A stretch of DNA of 64,000 bases. Origin: an uncultured Bacteroidales bacterium. GTDB taxonomy: Bacteria; Bacteroidota; Bacteroidia; Bacteroidales; WCHB1-69. Below the pieces are notes generated by a model that saw only the letters and a program-made list of their open reading frames with translations, had not been told where the DNA came from and did not search any database. Both the position numbers and the translations under genes were made by a program. The stretch spans positions 62,001 through 126,000 of the forward strand of contig CAKUVI010000003.1 in the NCBI GenBank assembly GCA_934699095.1, in the 5' to 3' direction. Numbering within the stretch: position 1 is the first letter of the stretch; the number at the start of each line of letters is the position of its first letter. Shown one piece after another: positions 1 to 8,875 of the stretch.

Positions 1-1
1 T

Positions 2-1333
2 TACTATCTTTACCCTGATGACACTCTCAATCAGACTATAATTTTGAGATATTTTGCTAAAAAGAAGAATGTTGACTATCTCAAACTTATTAGCGGCGAT
101 GAAAGTTTTGAAGAAAAATTGGCGAAACTCAAAATCTCCAACTACCGCAATAAAATCTGCACAATCTTAAAGAACCCTTTCATTTTTGCCTTGAAAGATC
201 TTATGGCATTCTACCAATTTGGCGATGAACACAATCCATTCCTTTCAGATTTTTTGGACTTGGCGGTCGGTTTTGCACAACAAAACATCGCTACAGTGGA
301 ATATTTCCTGAATTGGTGGGAAGATTTGATTGTAGGTGAAAGCTCACCTAAACTTTCACTGCCCGACGGACACGATGCTATCAGAATCATGACCGTGCAC
401 AAATCAAAGGGTTTGGAAGCTCCTGTGGTGATAACCAATTGCTTTGAGAGAAGCAAAAGTCCTTGGGGCATCACCTGGGTAGAAAAAGACGGGTTCATTG
501 TCCCGGCTGAATTCAAAGGCTCCGGAATGGACAATTCGGAATTCGACAATGTATTCCAACAGGAAACCGATGACATTGTGTTAGACAGTCTGAACAAGTG
601 GTATGTGGATTTCACCCGGGCAAGAGAGATACTGTACATCATTGCCCCTATGTCGCCAAAACAAGATAAAGCCAATATCCACAACCTGATATCAGGCTAT
701 GTTTTGGGAACAGATGACAGCAACATTGACGCGAACAACAGATTGAATTTCAAGACCGAAGATGATATTACGTACACTTTTGGTGACGAAAACCAGCAAA
801 AAGTTTCAGAAGACAAGAAGAAAAAGACCAAAACGGAAGGAATGTCGATGACATATTCCGATATCGCTTTTTATGGGGATGATAAAATCCGGATTTCCAT
901 CACAGGTGATGACGAGGCGAAGGAGTTGGGCACTGAAATACACGCAGCGCTGCAAAAACTCGTGAGATTTCCGGAAACCGAAGCTGAAATTGAAAAGTTT
1001 GTCAAAGGTCAACCTCTCTCTTTGCGGAACAAACTACGCTCTATTTTTATGCAAATTATTAACAATGAAAGTCTTAGACCTTACTTTTTTGTTGATGCGA
1101 CAGATATTGTGATGAATGAAGCGGAAATTATTCTCGACGATGGTACCACCAAACGCCCTGATCGCATCGTTGTAAAAGACGACCATGTTATGATTATAGA
1201 TTATAAAACAGGCAAAAAAAATGATTCTTTATACAGAAAACAACTCGAAAACTACAAGAATCTGCTTGAAAACATGGGCTATAAGAATGTAAGGTGGGAT
1301 ATCCTGTATCTCAAAACCGATACCGTCAATTGA
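2..1333 (+). CDS. UvrD/RecB-like helicase-nuclease, C-terminal part (5' truncated)
   Basis: The frame is open from the window edge, so this is the 3' end of a longer gene; the first visible TTG near base 44 is not a start. The segment TVHKSKGLEAPVVI is UvrD-type helicase motif V and YVDFTRAREILYI is motif VI, which couple ATP hydrolysis to strand movement in superfamily 1 helicases. The C-terminal third has RPDRIVVKDD...MIIDYKTGK, the D...D-Y-K core of a RecB/AddA-type PD-(D/E)XK nuclease. Family knowledge: such proteins resect double-strand breaks with an AddB/RecC-like partner, which should lie upstream outside the window. AddA-like naming is inference; the domain order is visible. Confidence 0.88.
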   Translation, partial: YYLYPDDTLNQTIILRYFAKKKNVDYLKLISGDESFEEKLAKLKISNYRNKICTILKNPFIFALKDLMAFYQFGDEHNPFLSDFLDLAVGFAQQNIATVEYFLNWWEDLIVGESSPKLSLPDGHDAIRIMTVHKSKGLEAPVVITNCFERSKSPWGITWVEKDGFIVPAEFKGSGMDNSEFDNVFQQETDDIVLDSLNKWYVDFTRAREILYIIAPMSPKQDKANIHNLISGYVLGTDDSNIDANNRLNFKTEDDITYTFGDENQQKVSEDKKKKTKTEGMSMTYSDIAFYGDDKIRISITGDDEAKELGTEIHAALQKLVRFPETEAEIEKFVKGQPLSLRNKLRSIFMQIINNESLRPYFFVDATDIVMNEAEIILDDGTTKRPDRIVVKDDHVMIIDYKTGKKNDSLYRKQLENYKNLLENMGYKNVRWDILYLKTDTVN

Positions 1334-1364
1334 TTTGTTGTATTAATCATTGGGATTTTTTTCT

Positions 1365-1372
1365 TACCTTTG
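1365..1372 (+). promoter_or_regulatory. Bacteroidota -7 promoter element upstream of the PAS gene
   Basis: TACCTTTG matches the Bacteroidota -7 consensus TAnnTTTG and lies 23 bases before the ATG at 1396. No TTTG -33 box is clearly spaced from it. Confidence 0.6.
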
Positions 1373-1395
1373 CTGCGAATTAAAATACCTTAATT

Positions 1396-1734
1396 ATGCT
1401 TGAATATTTTCATAACGTGCCTTTCTCGGTTACGATTTGCGACAAAGATGGTAAAATATTGGAAATGAATGATATGGCAGAGACAGTCTTGAGTCATGGC
1501 AAACACATAATAGGACAAAACCTGTTGGACTGTCATCCGGAACCTGCGCGCACCAAGTTGGAAAATATGTTAAAAAACCATAATTTGAACGCTTATACCA
1601 TTGAAAAGAATGGCGTAAAGAAACTTGTTTACCAGTCTCCATGGTTCAAAGACGGTGAATTTGCCGGATACATAGAACTGTCGATGGAGCTTCCTGCAGA
1701 GATGCCACACTTTGTGCGCAAACCCAAGGCATAG
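1396..1734 (+). CDS. Small single-domain PAS protein
   Basis: A 112-residue cytosolic protein that is essentially one PAS fold: VTICDKDGKILEMNDMAE at the start, GQNLLDCHPEPARTKL in the middle and a final strand with FAGYIELSMELP. No kinase, cyclase or HTH output domain is attached, so it may sense a ligand or flavin/heme and act on a partner. It follows its own -7 element and precedes rlmB by 38 bases, so read-through into the rlmB-miaA operon is possible. Such short PAS proteins are common in anaerobes, but the ligand and partner cannot be read from the sequence. Confidence 0.75.
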   Translation: MLEYFHNVPFSVTICDKDGKILEMNDMAETVLSHGKHIIGQNLLDCHPEPARTKLENMLKNHNLNAYTIEKNGVKKLVYQSPWFKDGEFAGYIELSMELPAEMPHFVRKPKA

Positions 1735-1772
1735 TCCTTTTCGGTCCTTTGAACACATAAACGAAGATTAAA

Positions 1773-2516
1773 ATGGGCAAAGACACAGATTTCATCTACG
1801 GAATGAGGCCTCTGTTTGAGGCTATAGAGAGTGGGAAGACAATTGACAAGGTACTGTTCCAGAAGGGATTGCAGGGGGAGTTGTTCAAGCAGCTCTTCTA
1901 CGAGGTGCGTCAGCATAAAATCCCTTTCCAATATGTGCCATTGGAGAAGTTGAACAGAATCACGCGCAACAACCACCAAGGTGTAATCGCATTTCTGTCG
2001 TCGATCGAGTATTGCGACATCTACAACATTGTGCCAACCATTTTCGAGGAGGGGCGGAACCCGTTCCTGCTGATATTGGACAAGATAACCGATGTTCGCA
2101 ATGTGGGTGCAATTGCACGTTCCGCCGAATGTGCCGGGGTCGATGCCATCATACTCCCGCTGAACGGAGGCGCGCAGCTTAACGAGGACGCTGTAAAGAG
2201 TTCCGCTGGTGCGCTTCATAAAGTGCCAGTCTGCAGGCATTCCAATTTGGTTGAGGTCATCAACTTCTTGAAAGACAGTGGCATTGAAGTGATAGGCGTA
2301 ACAGAAAAAGCGAACCATCCCTATTTTGAGAAAGACTGCACGGGCCCGATTTGTCTGATCATGGGCAACGAGTATGAAGGCATTGCCTGGGACTATCTGA
2401 GGCTCTGCAACGACACCATCACAATACCGATGGTGGGCACCATCCGCTCGCTGAATGTATCTGTGGCAACCGGTATCGCCCTGTTTGAGGTGGTTAAACA
2501 AAGGAACAACCTATGA
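1773..2516 (+). CDS. rlmB: 23S rRNA (guanosine-2'-O-)-methyltransferase RlmB (SpoU/TrmH family)
   Basis: A 247-residue SpoU-family methyltransferase. The N-terminal substrate-binding part (IYGMRPLFEAIESG) is followed by the knotted SAM domain with motif 1 DKITDVRNVGAIARSAEC, motif 2 LIMGNEYEGI and motif 3 IPMVGTIRSLNVSVATGIALFE, all characteristic of TrmH/RlmB. The family methylates ribose 2'-OH of G2251 in the peptidyl-transferase P loop of 23S rRNA. The stop overlaps the next ATG by four bases (ATGA), indicating translational coupling with the phosphodiesterase gene. Length and all three motifs are normal. TrmH-like tRNA activity is the main alternative. Confidence 0.88.
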   Translation: MGKDTDFIYGMRPLFEAIESGKTIDKVLFQKGLQGELFKQLFYEVRQHKIPFQYVPLEKLNRITRNNHQGVIAFLSSIEYCDIYNIVPTIFEEGRNPFLLILDKITDVRNVGAIARSAECAGVDAIILPLNGGAQLNEDAVKSSAGALHKVPVCRHSNLVEVINFLKDSGIEVIGVTEKANHPYFEKDCTGPICLIMGNEYEGIAWDYLRLCNDTITIPMVGTIRSLNVSVATGIALFEVVKQRNNL

Positions 2517-3025
2517 AAAAGATAGGCGTACTTTCCGACACCCACGGTTTTTTGCACCCGGATGCCTACACCTTCTTCGAAGGATGCGATGAAATCTGGC
2601 ATGCAGGTGATATTATGAACAGTTCCATCTTAGATGAGCTGAAAATCATCGCACCAACAGTCAGGGCAGTGTACGGAAATTGCGATGACTGGGATATTCG
2701 TATGGAAATATCTGAATATGAGATATTTCAATGCGAAAACCACAAAGTCGCGCTGATGCATATAGTGGGTTCGCCAGGTCATTATCAACCACTGGCCCTC
2801 CAAATCATCAAAGAACATAAACCCACCATTTTCGTGGCTGGTCATTCGCATATCCTCAAAATCATCTACGACAAACATCACGACCTTCTCTTCATAAATC
2901 CGGGTGCCGCCGGCAGATACGGCATTCACACCCGTCTGACCATGCTCAGATTCTCAATCGATGGCTCTGATATCAGCAATATGGAAATCTATGACATTCC
3001 CAAACAACCTCTTGTGAAACAATGA
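2513..3025 (+). CDS. YfcE/MJ0936-type metallophosphoesterase
   Basis: A 170-residue calcineurin-like phosphodiesterase. Metal-binding motifs run in the expected order: SDTHG near residue 9, HAGDI near 30, YGNCD near 59, then AGHSH and NPGA in the C-terminal half. The family hydrolyses phosphodiester bonds with two bridging metals; the physiological substrate is generally unknown. It sits between rlmB and miaA with ATGA overlaps on both sides, so the three are almost certainly one transcript. Nothing is truncated. Confidence 0.85.
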   Translation: MKKIGVLSDTHGFLHPDAYTFFEGCDEIWHAGDIMNSSILDELKIIAPTVRAVYGNCDDWDIRMEISEYEIFQCENHKVALMHIVGSPGHYQPLALQIIKEHKPTIFVAGHSHILKIIYDKHHDLLFINPGAAGRYGIHTRLTMLRFSIDGSDISNMEIYDIPKQPLVKQ

Positions 3026-3957
3026 GTATGCAGGAACCTATAATAACTGTGTTGGGGCCTACCGCCACCGGAAAAACCAAAGTGGCGGTACGCTTGGCTG
3101 CCGAACTCAACGGAGAGATTGTAAGTGCAGACTCTCGACAAATATACAGAAGGATGGATATCGGCACAGGAAAAGACCTCTCCGACTACTCCTATGAAGG
3201 GCAGGATATCCCGTTTCATCTGATCGATATTGAAGAGCCCGGCGTAGAGTATAACGTGTTCAGGTATCAGCAGGCAGCCTTCGATGCCATGAGACTGATA
3301 AAGGAACGCGGGAAAAGAATCGTCCTCTGCGGCGGAAGCGGCATGTATATCGAGGCTATCCTCAGAGGCTACCGTCTTTTTTTGGTGCCCGAGAATGACG
3401 AGCTGAGAGAACGCCTCTCGTCGATGACCGATGACGAACTTACCAAGATCCTCGCATCGTACAAATCACTGCATAACGACACCGACACCTCTGAACGTGA
3501 CAGACTCGTCAGAGCTATTGAAATTGAGGACTATTACAAAAATCATCCTGAACTCAACGAACGGGTTCAACCCGTGGAATCTTGCATCATAGGTCTTCGC
3601 GGCGACAGAGACCTGATCCGCTCAAGAATAACCGACCGCCTTCACACCCGCCTCGAAGAAGGCATGGTTGACGAGGTTAAAAGCCTCATCGATAGCGGCG
3701 TGGATCCTAAACGCCTTATTAGATACGGCCTCGAATACAAATTCGTCACTAAATTCATTTTGGGTGAATTGGAATATTCTGAGATGGTTGAACTTCTGAA
3801 TACAGCTATCCACCAGTTCTCAAAAAGACAAATGACATGGTTCAGGAGAATGGAAAGAATGGGATTTAATATCCATTGGGTCGATGTCTCCCTCTCTGAC
3901 GATGATAAAATGAACAATATTTATCAATTTTTAAAACTTAACGGAATAAAAATCTGA
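3022..3957 (+). CDS. miaA: tRNA dimethylallyltransferase MiaA
   Basis: A 311-residue protein with the P-loop GPTATGKTK at residues 11-19, the SADSRQIYRRMDIGTGK signature and a downstream GGSGMYIEA segment typical of MiaA. It transfers a dimethylallyl group to N6 of A37 in tRNAs reading UNN codons, the first step toward ms2i6A. Its start overlaps the phosphodiesterase stop. Bacteroidota genomes often encode two MiaA paralogues; the second, if present, is outside this window. Family assignment is firm. Confidence 0.9.
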   Translation: MSMQEPIITVLGPTATGKTKVAVRLAAELNGEIVSADSRQIYRRMDIGTGKDLSDYSYEGQDIPFHLIDIEEPGVEYNVFRYQQAAFDAMRLIKERGKRIVLCGGSGMYIEAILRGYRLFLVPENDELRERLSSMTDDELTKILASYKSLHNDTDTSERDRLVRAIEIEDYYKNHPELNERVQPVESCIIGLRGDRDLIRSRITDRLHTRLEEGMVDEVKSLIDSGVDPKRLIRYGLEYKFVTKFILGELEYSEMVELLNTAIHQFSKRQMTWFRRMERMGFNIHWVDVSLSDDDKMNNIYQFLKLNGIKI

Positions 3958-3961
3958 TATT

Positions 3962-5242
3962 ATGAAAAAATTATTTCCCTTTTTTTTCTTACTCTTGATC
4001 TCTTATTTTGCGAAAGCTGACACTTTTAAGCAATATTTCGAAGACAAAACACTTAGAATCAATTATTTACATATTGGCAACAAAAATCAAGAAAAAATTG
4101 AATTCGCGAATTTTGTGATCAATAAAGGTTGGTTTGGAACGCGAAGTGCCTTGATTGACCCGTATCAATATGGGGATCTGCTGGTTGAAGTCTTCGACTT
4201 TAACACTAAAAACCTGATTTTTAGCAGATGCTACTCCTGTCTGTTTACAGAATATCGTACCACAGAGCGCGGAGAGACAGAGATAGCCAAGATGGAGGAG
4301 AGCGTTAACATTCCGCTGCCTAAGAGCGATTTCAGAATCAGAATATCCTCATTCGATCGTAAAAGGGTGCCAACAATTTTGAAAGACACCATCCTGAATC
4401 CTATAAACATATCCTTTGAATTTGCAAAAAAAGACAACAAAGTCAAAAATCTTCACCACGGAAACTCACCGAAAAAGGCGATAGACATTCTTTTGATTCC
4501 AGACGGATACTCAAAAAACGACAAAAAAGTGCTGAAGTATGACATAAAGAGGTTTGCATCTTATATCATGAATTGTTCCCCGTACAAGGAAATGAAGAAG
4601 AATGTGAACGTTAGAGCAATCATGGGATATTCCGAGGAGTCGGGAATCACGCAGCCGCAGAATGGAATACACGTGAAAACGCTGCTTAACTGCACATACA
4701 ACGCTCTTGACTTAGACCGTTATCTGATGTGCCCTGGTGTTTGGAATCTTCACGATGTGGCCGATGACGCACCTTACGATGCAATCATAATAATCTGTAA
4801 CAGTGACAAATACGGTGGCGGTGGCATCTACAACTTCTATTGCACCGTATATAATCATGGCGAGTATCCCGATTATGTGATAGTTCATGAGATGGGGCAC
4901 CTGATTGGTGGCCTGGCCGATGAATATTACACTTCTGAAGTGTCTGTGCAGGACTTTTATCCAGCTGGGACAGAACCAACTGAGCCCAACCTTACCACAT
5001 TGGTCGATTTTGATTCAAAATGGAAGGATAAAATTGAGGTAGGCACACCGATTCCCACCCCTGAAGTCAAGAAAGACCATCCTGATTTCAACAAGATAGG
5101 CGTTTATGAAGGCGGTGGATATGTGTCTAAAGGAGTTTACCGTCCTTCGCTTCATTGCACTATGAACAGCATAATCTACAACGACTTTTGTCCCGTATGC
5201 AAGGAGACTCTCGAAAATATTATTCGCTACTACTCCAAATAA
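3962..5242 (+). CDS. Secreted M64-family zinc metallopeptidase (IgA-peptidase-like)
   Basis: A 426-residue exported protein. The N-terminus (MKKLFPFFFLLLISYFAKA) is a signal peptide. An N-terminal beta domain of about 150 residues precedes the catalytic domain, which opens with ILLIPDGYSKNDKKVL, a hallmark of family M64. The zinc site HEMGH is at residues 309-313, followed by LADEYY, giving HExxH with a downstream acidic residue. M64 was founded on an IgA-cleaving clostridial enzyme; the substrate of Bacteroidales members is mostly untested. No T9SS tail is visible, so it may be periplasmic or surface-attached. Only four bases separate it from miaA, so it may share that transcript. Confidence 0.85.
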   Translation: MKKLFPFFFLLLISYFAKADTFKQYFEDKTLRINYLHIGNKNQEKIEFANFVINKGWFGTRSALIDPYQYGDLLVEVFDFNTKNLIFSRCYSCLFTEYRTTERGETEIAKMEESVNIPLPKSDFRIRISSFDRKRVPTILKDTILNPINISFEFAKKDNKVKNLHHGNSPKKAIDILLIPDGYSKNDKKVLKYDIKRFASYIMNCSPYKEMKKNVNVRAIMGYSEESGITQPQNGIHVKTLLNCTYNALDLDRYLMCPGVWNLHDVADDAPYDAIIIICNSDKYGGGGIYNFYCTVYNHGEYPDYVIVHEMGHLIGGLADEYYTSEVSVQDFYPAGTEPTEPNLTTLVDFDSKWKDKIEVGTPIPTPEVKKDHPDFNKIGVYEGGGYVSKGVYRPSLHCTMNSIIYNDFCPVCKETLENIIRYYSK

Positions 5243-5246
5243 TTCA

Positions 5247-5254
5247 TACTTTTG
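5247..5254 (+). promoter_or_regulatory. -7 promoter element for the endonuclease/phosphatase gene
   Basis: TACTTTTG fits TAnnTTTG. It overlaps the first TTG of a longer open frame, which argues that translation starts at the downstream ATG at 5273. Confidence 0.6.
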
Positions 5255-5272
5255 CGAAATTTTTCTACTTAT

Positions 5273-6565
5273 ATGTCCCGTTATCTGATAAAAACTGTTC
5301 TCTGTCTTGTGTTCGTAGTTGCGGGCGCCCGCCTAACCTATGCCCAATCCGACACGATACGGATGATGCAGTATAATCTAATGTACTACACTAACACATC
5401 TGGAGTGTCAGACTGCAACAGTACGACAAACAACTTGGACAACAAAGATGTGAACATCAAGAAAATATTCCATTACGTGAAACCCACTGTGTTTTGTGTC
5501 TGCGAGTTGGGTTCGAATAATGAATATGCCGACAGGTTGCTGAACAACGCAATCAACACCGACGGCATTGACTATTACAAGCGTGGAGCTTTGACGAACT
5601 ACTCTGGTGGCTATATCGCAAACATGATATACTACGATTCACGGAAACTCTCTCTTTACGACAGCTATACCATAACTACGGCTTACAGGGACATAAACGG
5701 TTATAAGATGTATTATAACTCTACAGACCTTGTCAATGGCGACACCGTTTTCATCACATTTTGGATAGCGCACCTCAAGGCTGGCAGCAGCGATGCCAAC
5801 GAGAGCTCGCGACTCACCCAAACTCAGCGTCTGATGAACAAAATATCCCAATTAGGAGATCCGGGATACTACGTTTTTTCGGGCGATTTTAATTTTACAT
5901 CTCACGAAGAGCCTGGCTATCAGGAGCTTGTGGAATATTCCAATAGTCTTTACCGTTTTTATGACCCAGTTAACAGTCCGGGATACTGGCACAACAATTA
6001 TCAGTTTGCAAATCTGCACACTCAGTCAACGAGGACCTATTCTGACGGATGTTTTGTGACAGGCGGGTTAGACGACAGGTTTGATTTCATCCTTGTTTCG
6101 CCATACATTTATTACGGTAGTGGCAAAGTGCACATAGTTCCCGATTCTTACCGTGCCTTAGGACAAGATGGAAACAGATTTAACGGTTCAATAGTTTCGC
6201 CTTCCAACAATTCCGTCCCGGCCGACATCGCCACAGCGCTTTACAACCAGTCAGACCATCTGCCTGTGATTATGGACATGGCCATAGATGCCACAGTTGG
6301 AATAAAAGAGTTGACTCGGAATTTTTACATGAATGTCGTGAATCCTGCAGGCGGTAGTCTAAAAATCGAGTTGCAAAACGATGAGTCGGCAGACTACACT
6401 TTTGAGGTCTATTCTATTGATGGCAGGCTGTTGATGAGGCAAGAAGAGTCGTTAGAACATGGGATTCACAATCTGGATTTCGGTTTTAACTATGGCAAAG
6501 GCATATATCTTCTTGTGGTAAAAAACGATAAAGGAGGTCAGATGGTAAGAAAAATAATCAAATAA
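5273..6565 (+). CDS. Secreted endonuclease/exonuclease/phosphatase-family protein with T9SS tail
   Basis: A signal peptide (MSRYLIKTVLCLVFVVAGARLTYA) leads into an EEP fold: MQYNLMYY at the first strand, FCVCELG with the metal-binding acidic residue, YVFSGDFNF, and the closing SDHLPVIMDM, where D and H are catalytic in this superfamily. The last 80 residues (VGIKELTRNFYMNVVNPAG... to MVRKIIK) form a type A T9SS sorting domain, so the protein should pass the outer membrane. Substrate may be extracellular DNA or a phospho-compound. The ATG is preferred over an upstream in-frame TTG because a promoter element overlaps the latter. Confidence 0.85.
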   Translation: MSRYLIKTVLCLVFVVAGARLTYAQSDTIRMMQYNLMYYTNTSGVSDCNSTTNNLDNKDVNIKKIFHYVKPTVFCVCELGSNNEYADRLLNNAINTDGIDYYKRGALTNYSGGYIANMIYYDSRKLSLYDSYTITTAYRDINGYKMYYNSTDLVNGDTVFITFWIAHLKAGSSDANESSRLTQTQRLMNKISQLGDPGYYVFSGDFNFTSHEEPGYQELVEYSNSLYRFYDPVNSPGYWHNNYQFANLHTQSTRTYSDGCFVTGGLDDRFDFILVSPYIYYGSGKVHIVPDSYRALGQDGNRFNGSIVSPSNNSVPADIATALYNQSDHLPVIMDMAIDATVGIKELTRNFYMNVVNPAGGSLKIELQNDESADYTFEVYSIDGRLLMRQEESLEHGIHNLDFGFNYGKGIYLLVVKNDKGGQMVRKIIK

Positions 6566-6584
6566 GCTAACAACATTTCATAAT

Positions 6585-7352
6585 ATGAAGATAACTATAA
6601 TAATTCCATGTTATAACGAAGCCAAGAGGTTGCCTTCGGAAGATTTCAGGCGTTTTTTCGATGCTCATCCTGAAATCTCCTTTGTGATGGCCAATGATGG
6701 CAGCAAAGACAACACCTTGGAGGTGCTTCACAACTTGTCGGAGGGTTATCCGCAGGTAGAGGTTTATGACGGAGGGGTGAATAGAGGCAAGGCGCACATT
6801 GTGCAAGCCGCGGCGAAACACACGTTAGAGACCACTGACGCAGACTATATCGGTTTCTTTGACGCGGATTTGGCTACTCCGTTGGAGGAGATTCTCAGTT
6901 TCAAGGCTGTGATGGAGCGCAAGGGCGACCTCCTGCTGATATGCGGCTCGCGTGTGCAACGGCTGGGCAGCAATATCCGCAGAAAATGGTACCGCCACTA
7001 TTTCGGACGGATGTTCGCCACGGCCGTATCAAATATCCTCTGCCTGCCCGTTTACGATACACAATGCGGAGCCAAAATTCTGAGCCGAGACGCTGTTAAC
7101 GCTGTCATAAACGAGCCCTTCATCAGCAAATGGTTCTTCGATGTGGAGATATTCGCACGCATCATAACAAAATTCGGCTATGACGCCTGCATCAACAGAT
7201 GTTTTGAATACCCTCTGGATATATGGGTGGAAAAAGGAGACACTCGTCTGACAACAAATGATTTCCTCCGCACTCCCATCGAACTCATGAAACTTAGTCG
7301 TAAATATCACAAATCAACAAAACTCGAATTTAAAAAATCAACAAATATTTAA
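6585..7352 (+). CDS. Family 2 glycosyltransferase, dolichyl/polyprenyl-phosphate glucosyltransferase-like
   Basis: A 255-residue GT-A fold enzyme. It starts with IIIPCYNEAKRLP, has the nucleotide-binding ANDGSKDNT, the DxD motif in GFFDADLATPLEE and an acceptor loop with DTQCGAKILSRD. This pattern matches the ALG5/DPM1-like branch that loads a sugar from a UDP- or GDP-sugar onto a polyprenyl phosphate. No C-terminal membrane segments are present, so it should be cytosolic or peripheral. It follows the T9SS nuclease by 19 bases and precedes a secreted hypothetical gene by 3. Confidence 0.85.
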   Translation: MKITIIIPCYNEAKRLPSEDFRRFFDAHPEISFVMANDGSKDNTLEVLHNLSEGYPQVEVYDGGVNRGKAHIVQAAAKHTLETTDADYIGFFDADLATPLEEILSFKAVMERKGDLLLICGSRVQRLGSNIRRKWYRHYFGRMFATAVSNILCLPVYDTQCGAKILSRDAVNAVINEPFISKWFFDVEIFARIITKFGYDACINRCFEYPLDIWVEKGDTRLTTNDFLRTPIELMKLSRKYHKSTKLEFKKSTNI

Positions 7353-7355
7353 TCT

Positions 7356-8279
7356 ATGGAAAAAATCGTCGTTTCCTTATTATTTATTCTACCGTGTTTA
7401 TTTCTCAACTCTCAAAATGTGAAGAATGTTCCTATTATTGCAGACTGGTCGGTGGGAGACAAGTTCGCTTTTGATGTGCAAAACTCGAAAACATCCAAGG
7501 GAACCACGAAAAATGTGAACTATGAGTGTTTTATCACCGTTGTGGATTCCACAGCCGATGAATACAAGCTTCTGTTTTCATACAAAGGGATGCAGAATGA
7601 ACTGTTTTCTGACGACACCATCTTTGATAATGTCGATTTCAGCAAATTTGACTTTGAGAGCATCAACAACATATACTATTACACCAACAATGTAGGCGAA
7701 TTTTTAAGGATAGACAATTGGGAATATTTGCTCGACAAATCCATAGAAATTGCCGAGTCAATCCTAAAATCCACCGGATTGGACACAGCAATCATCTCAA
7801 CATCATTGGCTTTTGTACGATTGCAATACAACAGTGAGGAGAGTGTGTCAGGATTATACGATGAAATCCAGATCATACACAACCTTTTGGGCAGGCAGGT
7901 GTCGGCAAAACCAGTGAAGAAAAAAACCACCTTGCCCACAGTCGTTGGCAGCATGCCCGCCACGGTGACTGCCACTTTGGAGGACTATAACAGTGAGACA
8001 AAGTATTGTCGTGCCCAAATTGCCACAACCATCAACGACAAGGCTATGAAGAACTATCTCAAGAAGTTCTTCAAAAACATGGGATATCCGATTCCCGCCG
8101 ATGTGCTCAACAGCATGAAAATAGAGTCATTCGACAATACGACATCTGAATACATTGCTAACACGGGCGTGCCGCTTCGTTTTGAAAAGATTTCCGGAGC
8201 AAAAGTGTCAGGACTTGGTCAGTACGAAGAAAATATCAACAGAAAGGTCATCACTAACAAAAAATTCAAGAAAGCTTAG
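7356..8279 (+). CDS. Exported protein of unknown function
   Basis: A 307-residue protein with an N-terminal signal peptide (VVSLLFILPCLFLNS) and no motif I recognise. The mature part begins with WSVGDKFAFDVQNSKTSKG, a beta-rich segment reminiscent of periplasmic proteins of Bacteroidales, and ends in a basic KKFKKA. There is no T9SS tail and no lipobox, so a periplasmic location is the simplest reading. It begins 3 bases after the glycosyltransferase stop and so belongs to its transcript. Function is not inferred. Confidence 0.7.
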   Translation: MEKIVVSLLFILPCLFLNSQNVKNVPIIADWSVGDKFAFDVQNSKTSKGTTKNVNYECFITVVDSTADEYKLLFSYKGMQNELFSDDTIFDNVDFSKFDFESINNIYYYTNNVGEFLRIDNWEYLLDKSIEIAESILKSTGLDTAIISTSLAFVRLQYNSEESVSGLYDEIQIIHNLLGRQVSAKPVKKKTTLPTVVGSMPATVTATLEDYNSETKYCRAQIATTINDKAMKNYLKKFFKNMGYPIPADVLNSMKIESFDNTTSEYIANTGVPLRFEKISGAKVSGLGQYEENINRKVITNKKFKKA

Positions 8280-8393
8280 GTTTTCTGCGCACATCGAGTT
8301 TATATTTACAGTTGTTTTTTTTAACATTTCTTCGTTTCTGAAGTTATGCAATGGCTGTTGGTTTTTTTTGAGGGGCCGCAATTATAAAAATTA

Positions 8394-8401
8394 TATATTT
8401 G
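8394..8401 (+). promoter_or_regulatory. -7 promoter element for the DksA-like gene
   Basis: TATATTTG fits TAnnTTTG, with a TTTG at 8367-8370 about 23 bases upstream as a possible -33 box. It falls inside a longer open frame, supporting the ATG at 8450 as the real start. Confidence 0.6.
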
Positions 8402-8449
8402 CGCTTTGAAATTAATAATTATTTGTCCAACAATTATAATTTTAGAAAA

Positions 8450-8836
8450 ATGAGTGAAGTTGTTGTAAACCGTTATTCAGAGGAAGAATTGGAAGAATTC
8501 AGAATCTTGATTGAGAAGAAGATCGACGAAGCTAAAAAGAATCTTGAGGTGTACCAGGACGCATACAGCGGGACTGGTAACGACACTAAGGACACAGCTC
8601 CAACTTTCAAGAATTTGGAAGAGGGCAACCAGGTTCTCTCTAAAGAGGAAAACGGACGTCTGATGCAACGTCTTCAGAAGCACATAGCCAATTTGGAGGC
8701 TGCCTTGGTTAGAATCGAAAACGGAACCTACGGAGTTGACCGTATCACAGGCAAACTGATTCCGAAGGAGCGCCTCAGAATCGTTCCTCATGCTACATTG
8801 GATATTGATACTAAACTACAGGAAAAGAAGAAATAA
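8450..8836 (+). CDS. TraR/DksA-family transcription factor without zinc-finger cysteines
   Basis: A 128-residue protein with the DksA architecture: an N-terminal helical coiled coil (EEELEEFRILIEKKIDEAKK) with acidic tip residues and a C-terminal globular end. The usual zinc motif CxxCG..I...RL is represented by YGVDRITGKLIPKERLRIVP, which keeps the G, I and RL positions but has no cysteines. Family knowledge: DksA enters the RNA polymerase secondary channel and modulates ppGpp-responsive promoters. The start follows a -7 element; lspA follows 39 bases downstream. Cysteine-free DksA relatives are usual in Bacteroidota. Confidence 0.85.
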   Translation: MSEVVVNRYSEEELEEFRILIEKKIDEAKKNLEVYQDAYSGTGNDTKDTAPTFKNLEEGNQVLSKEENGRLMQRLQKHIANLEAALVRIENGTYGVDRITGKLIPKERLRIVPHATLDIDTKLQEKKK

Positions 8837-8875
8837 CGGAATCTTTTTTCAAATTATCAACACTCGGGTTCCGTT

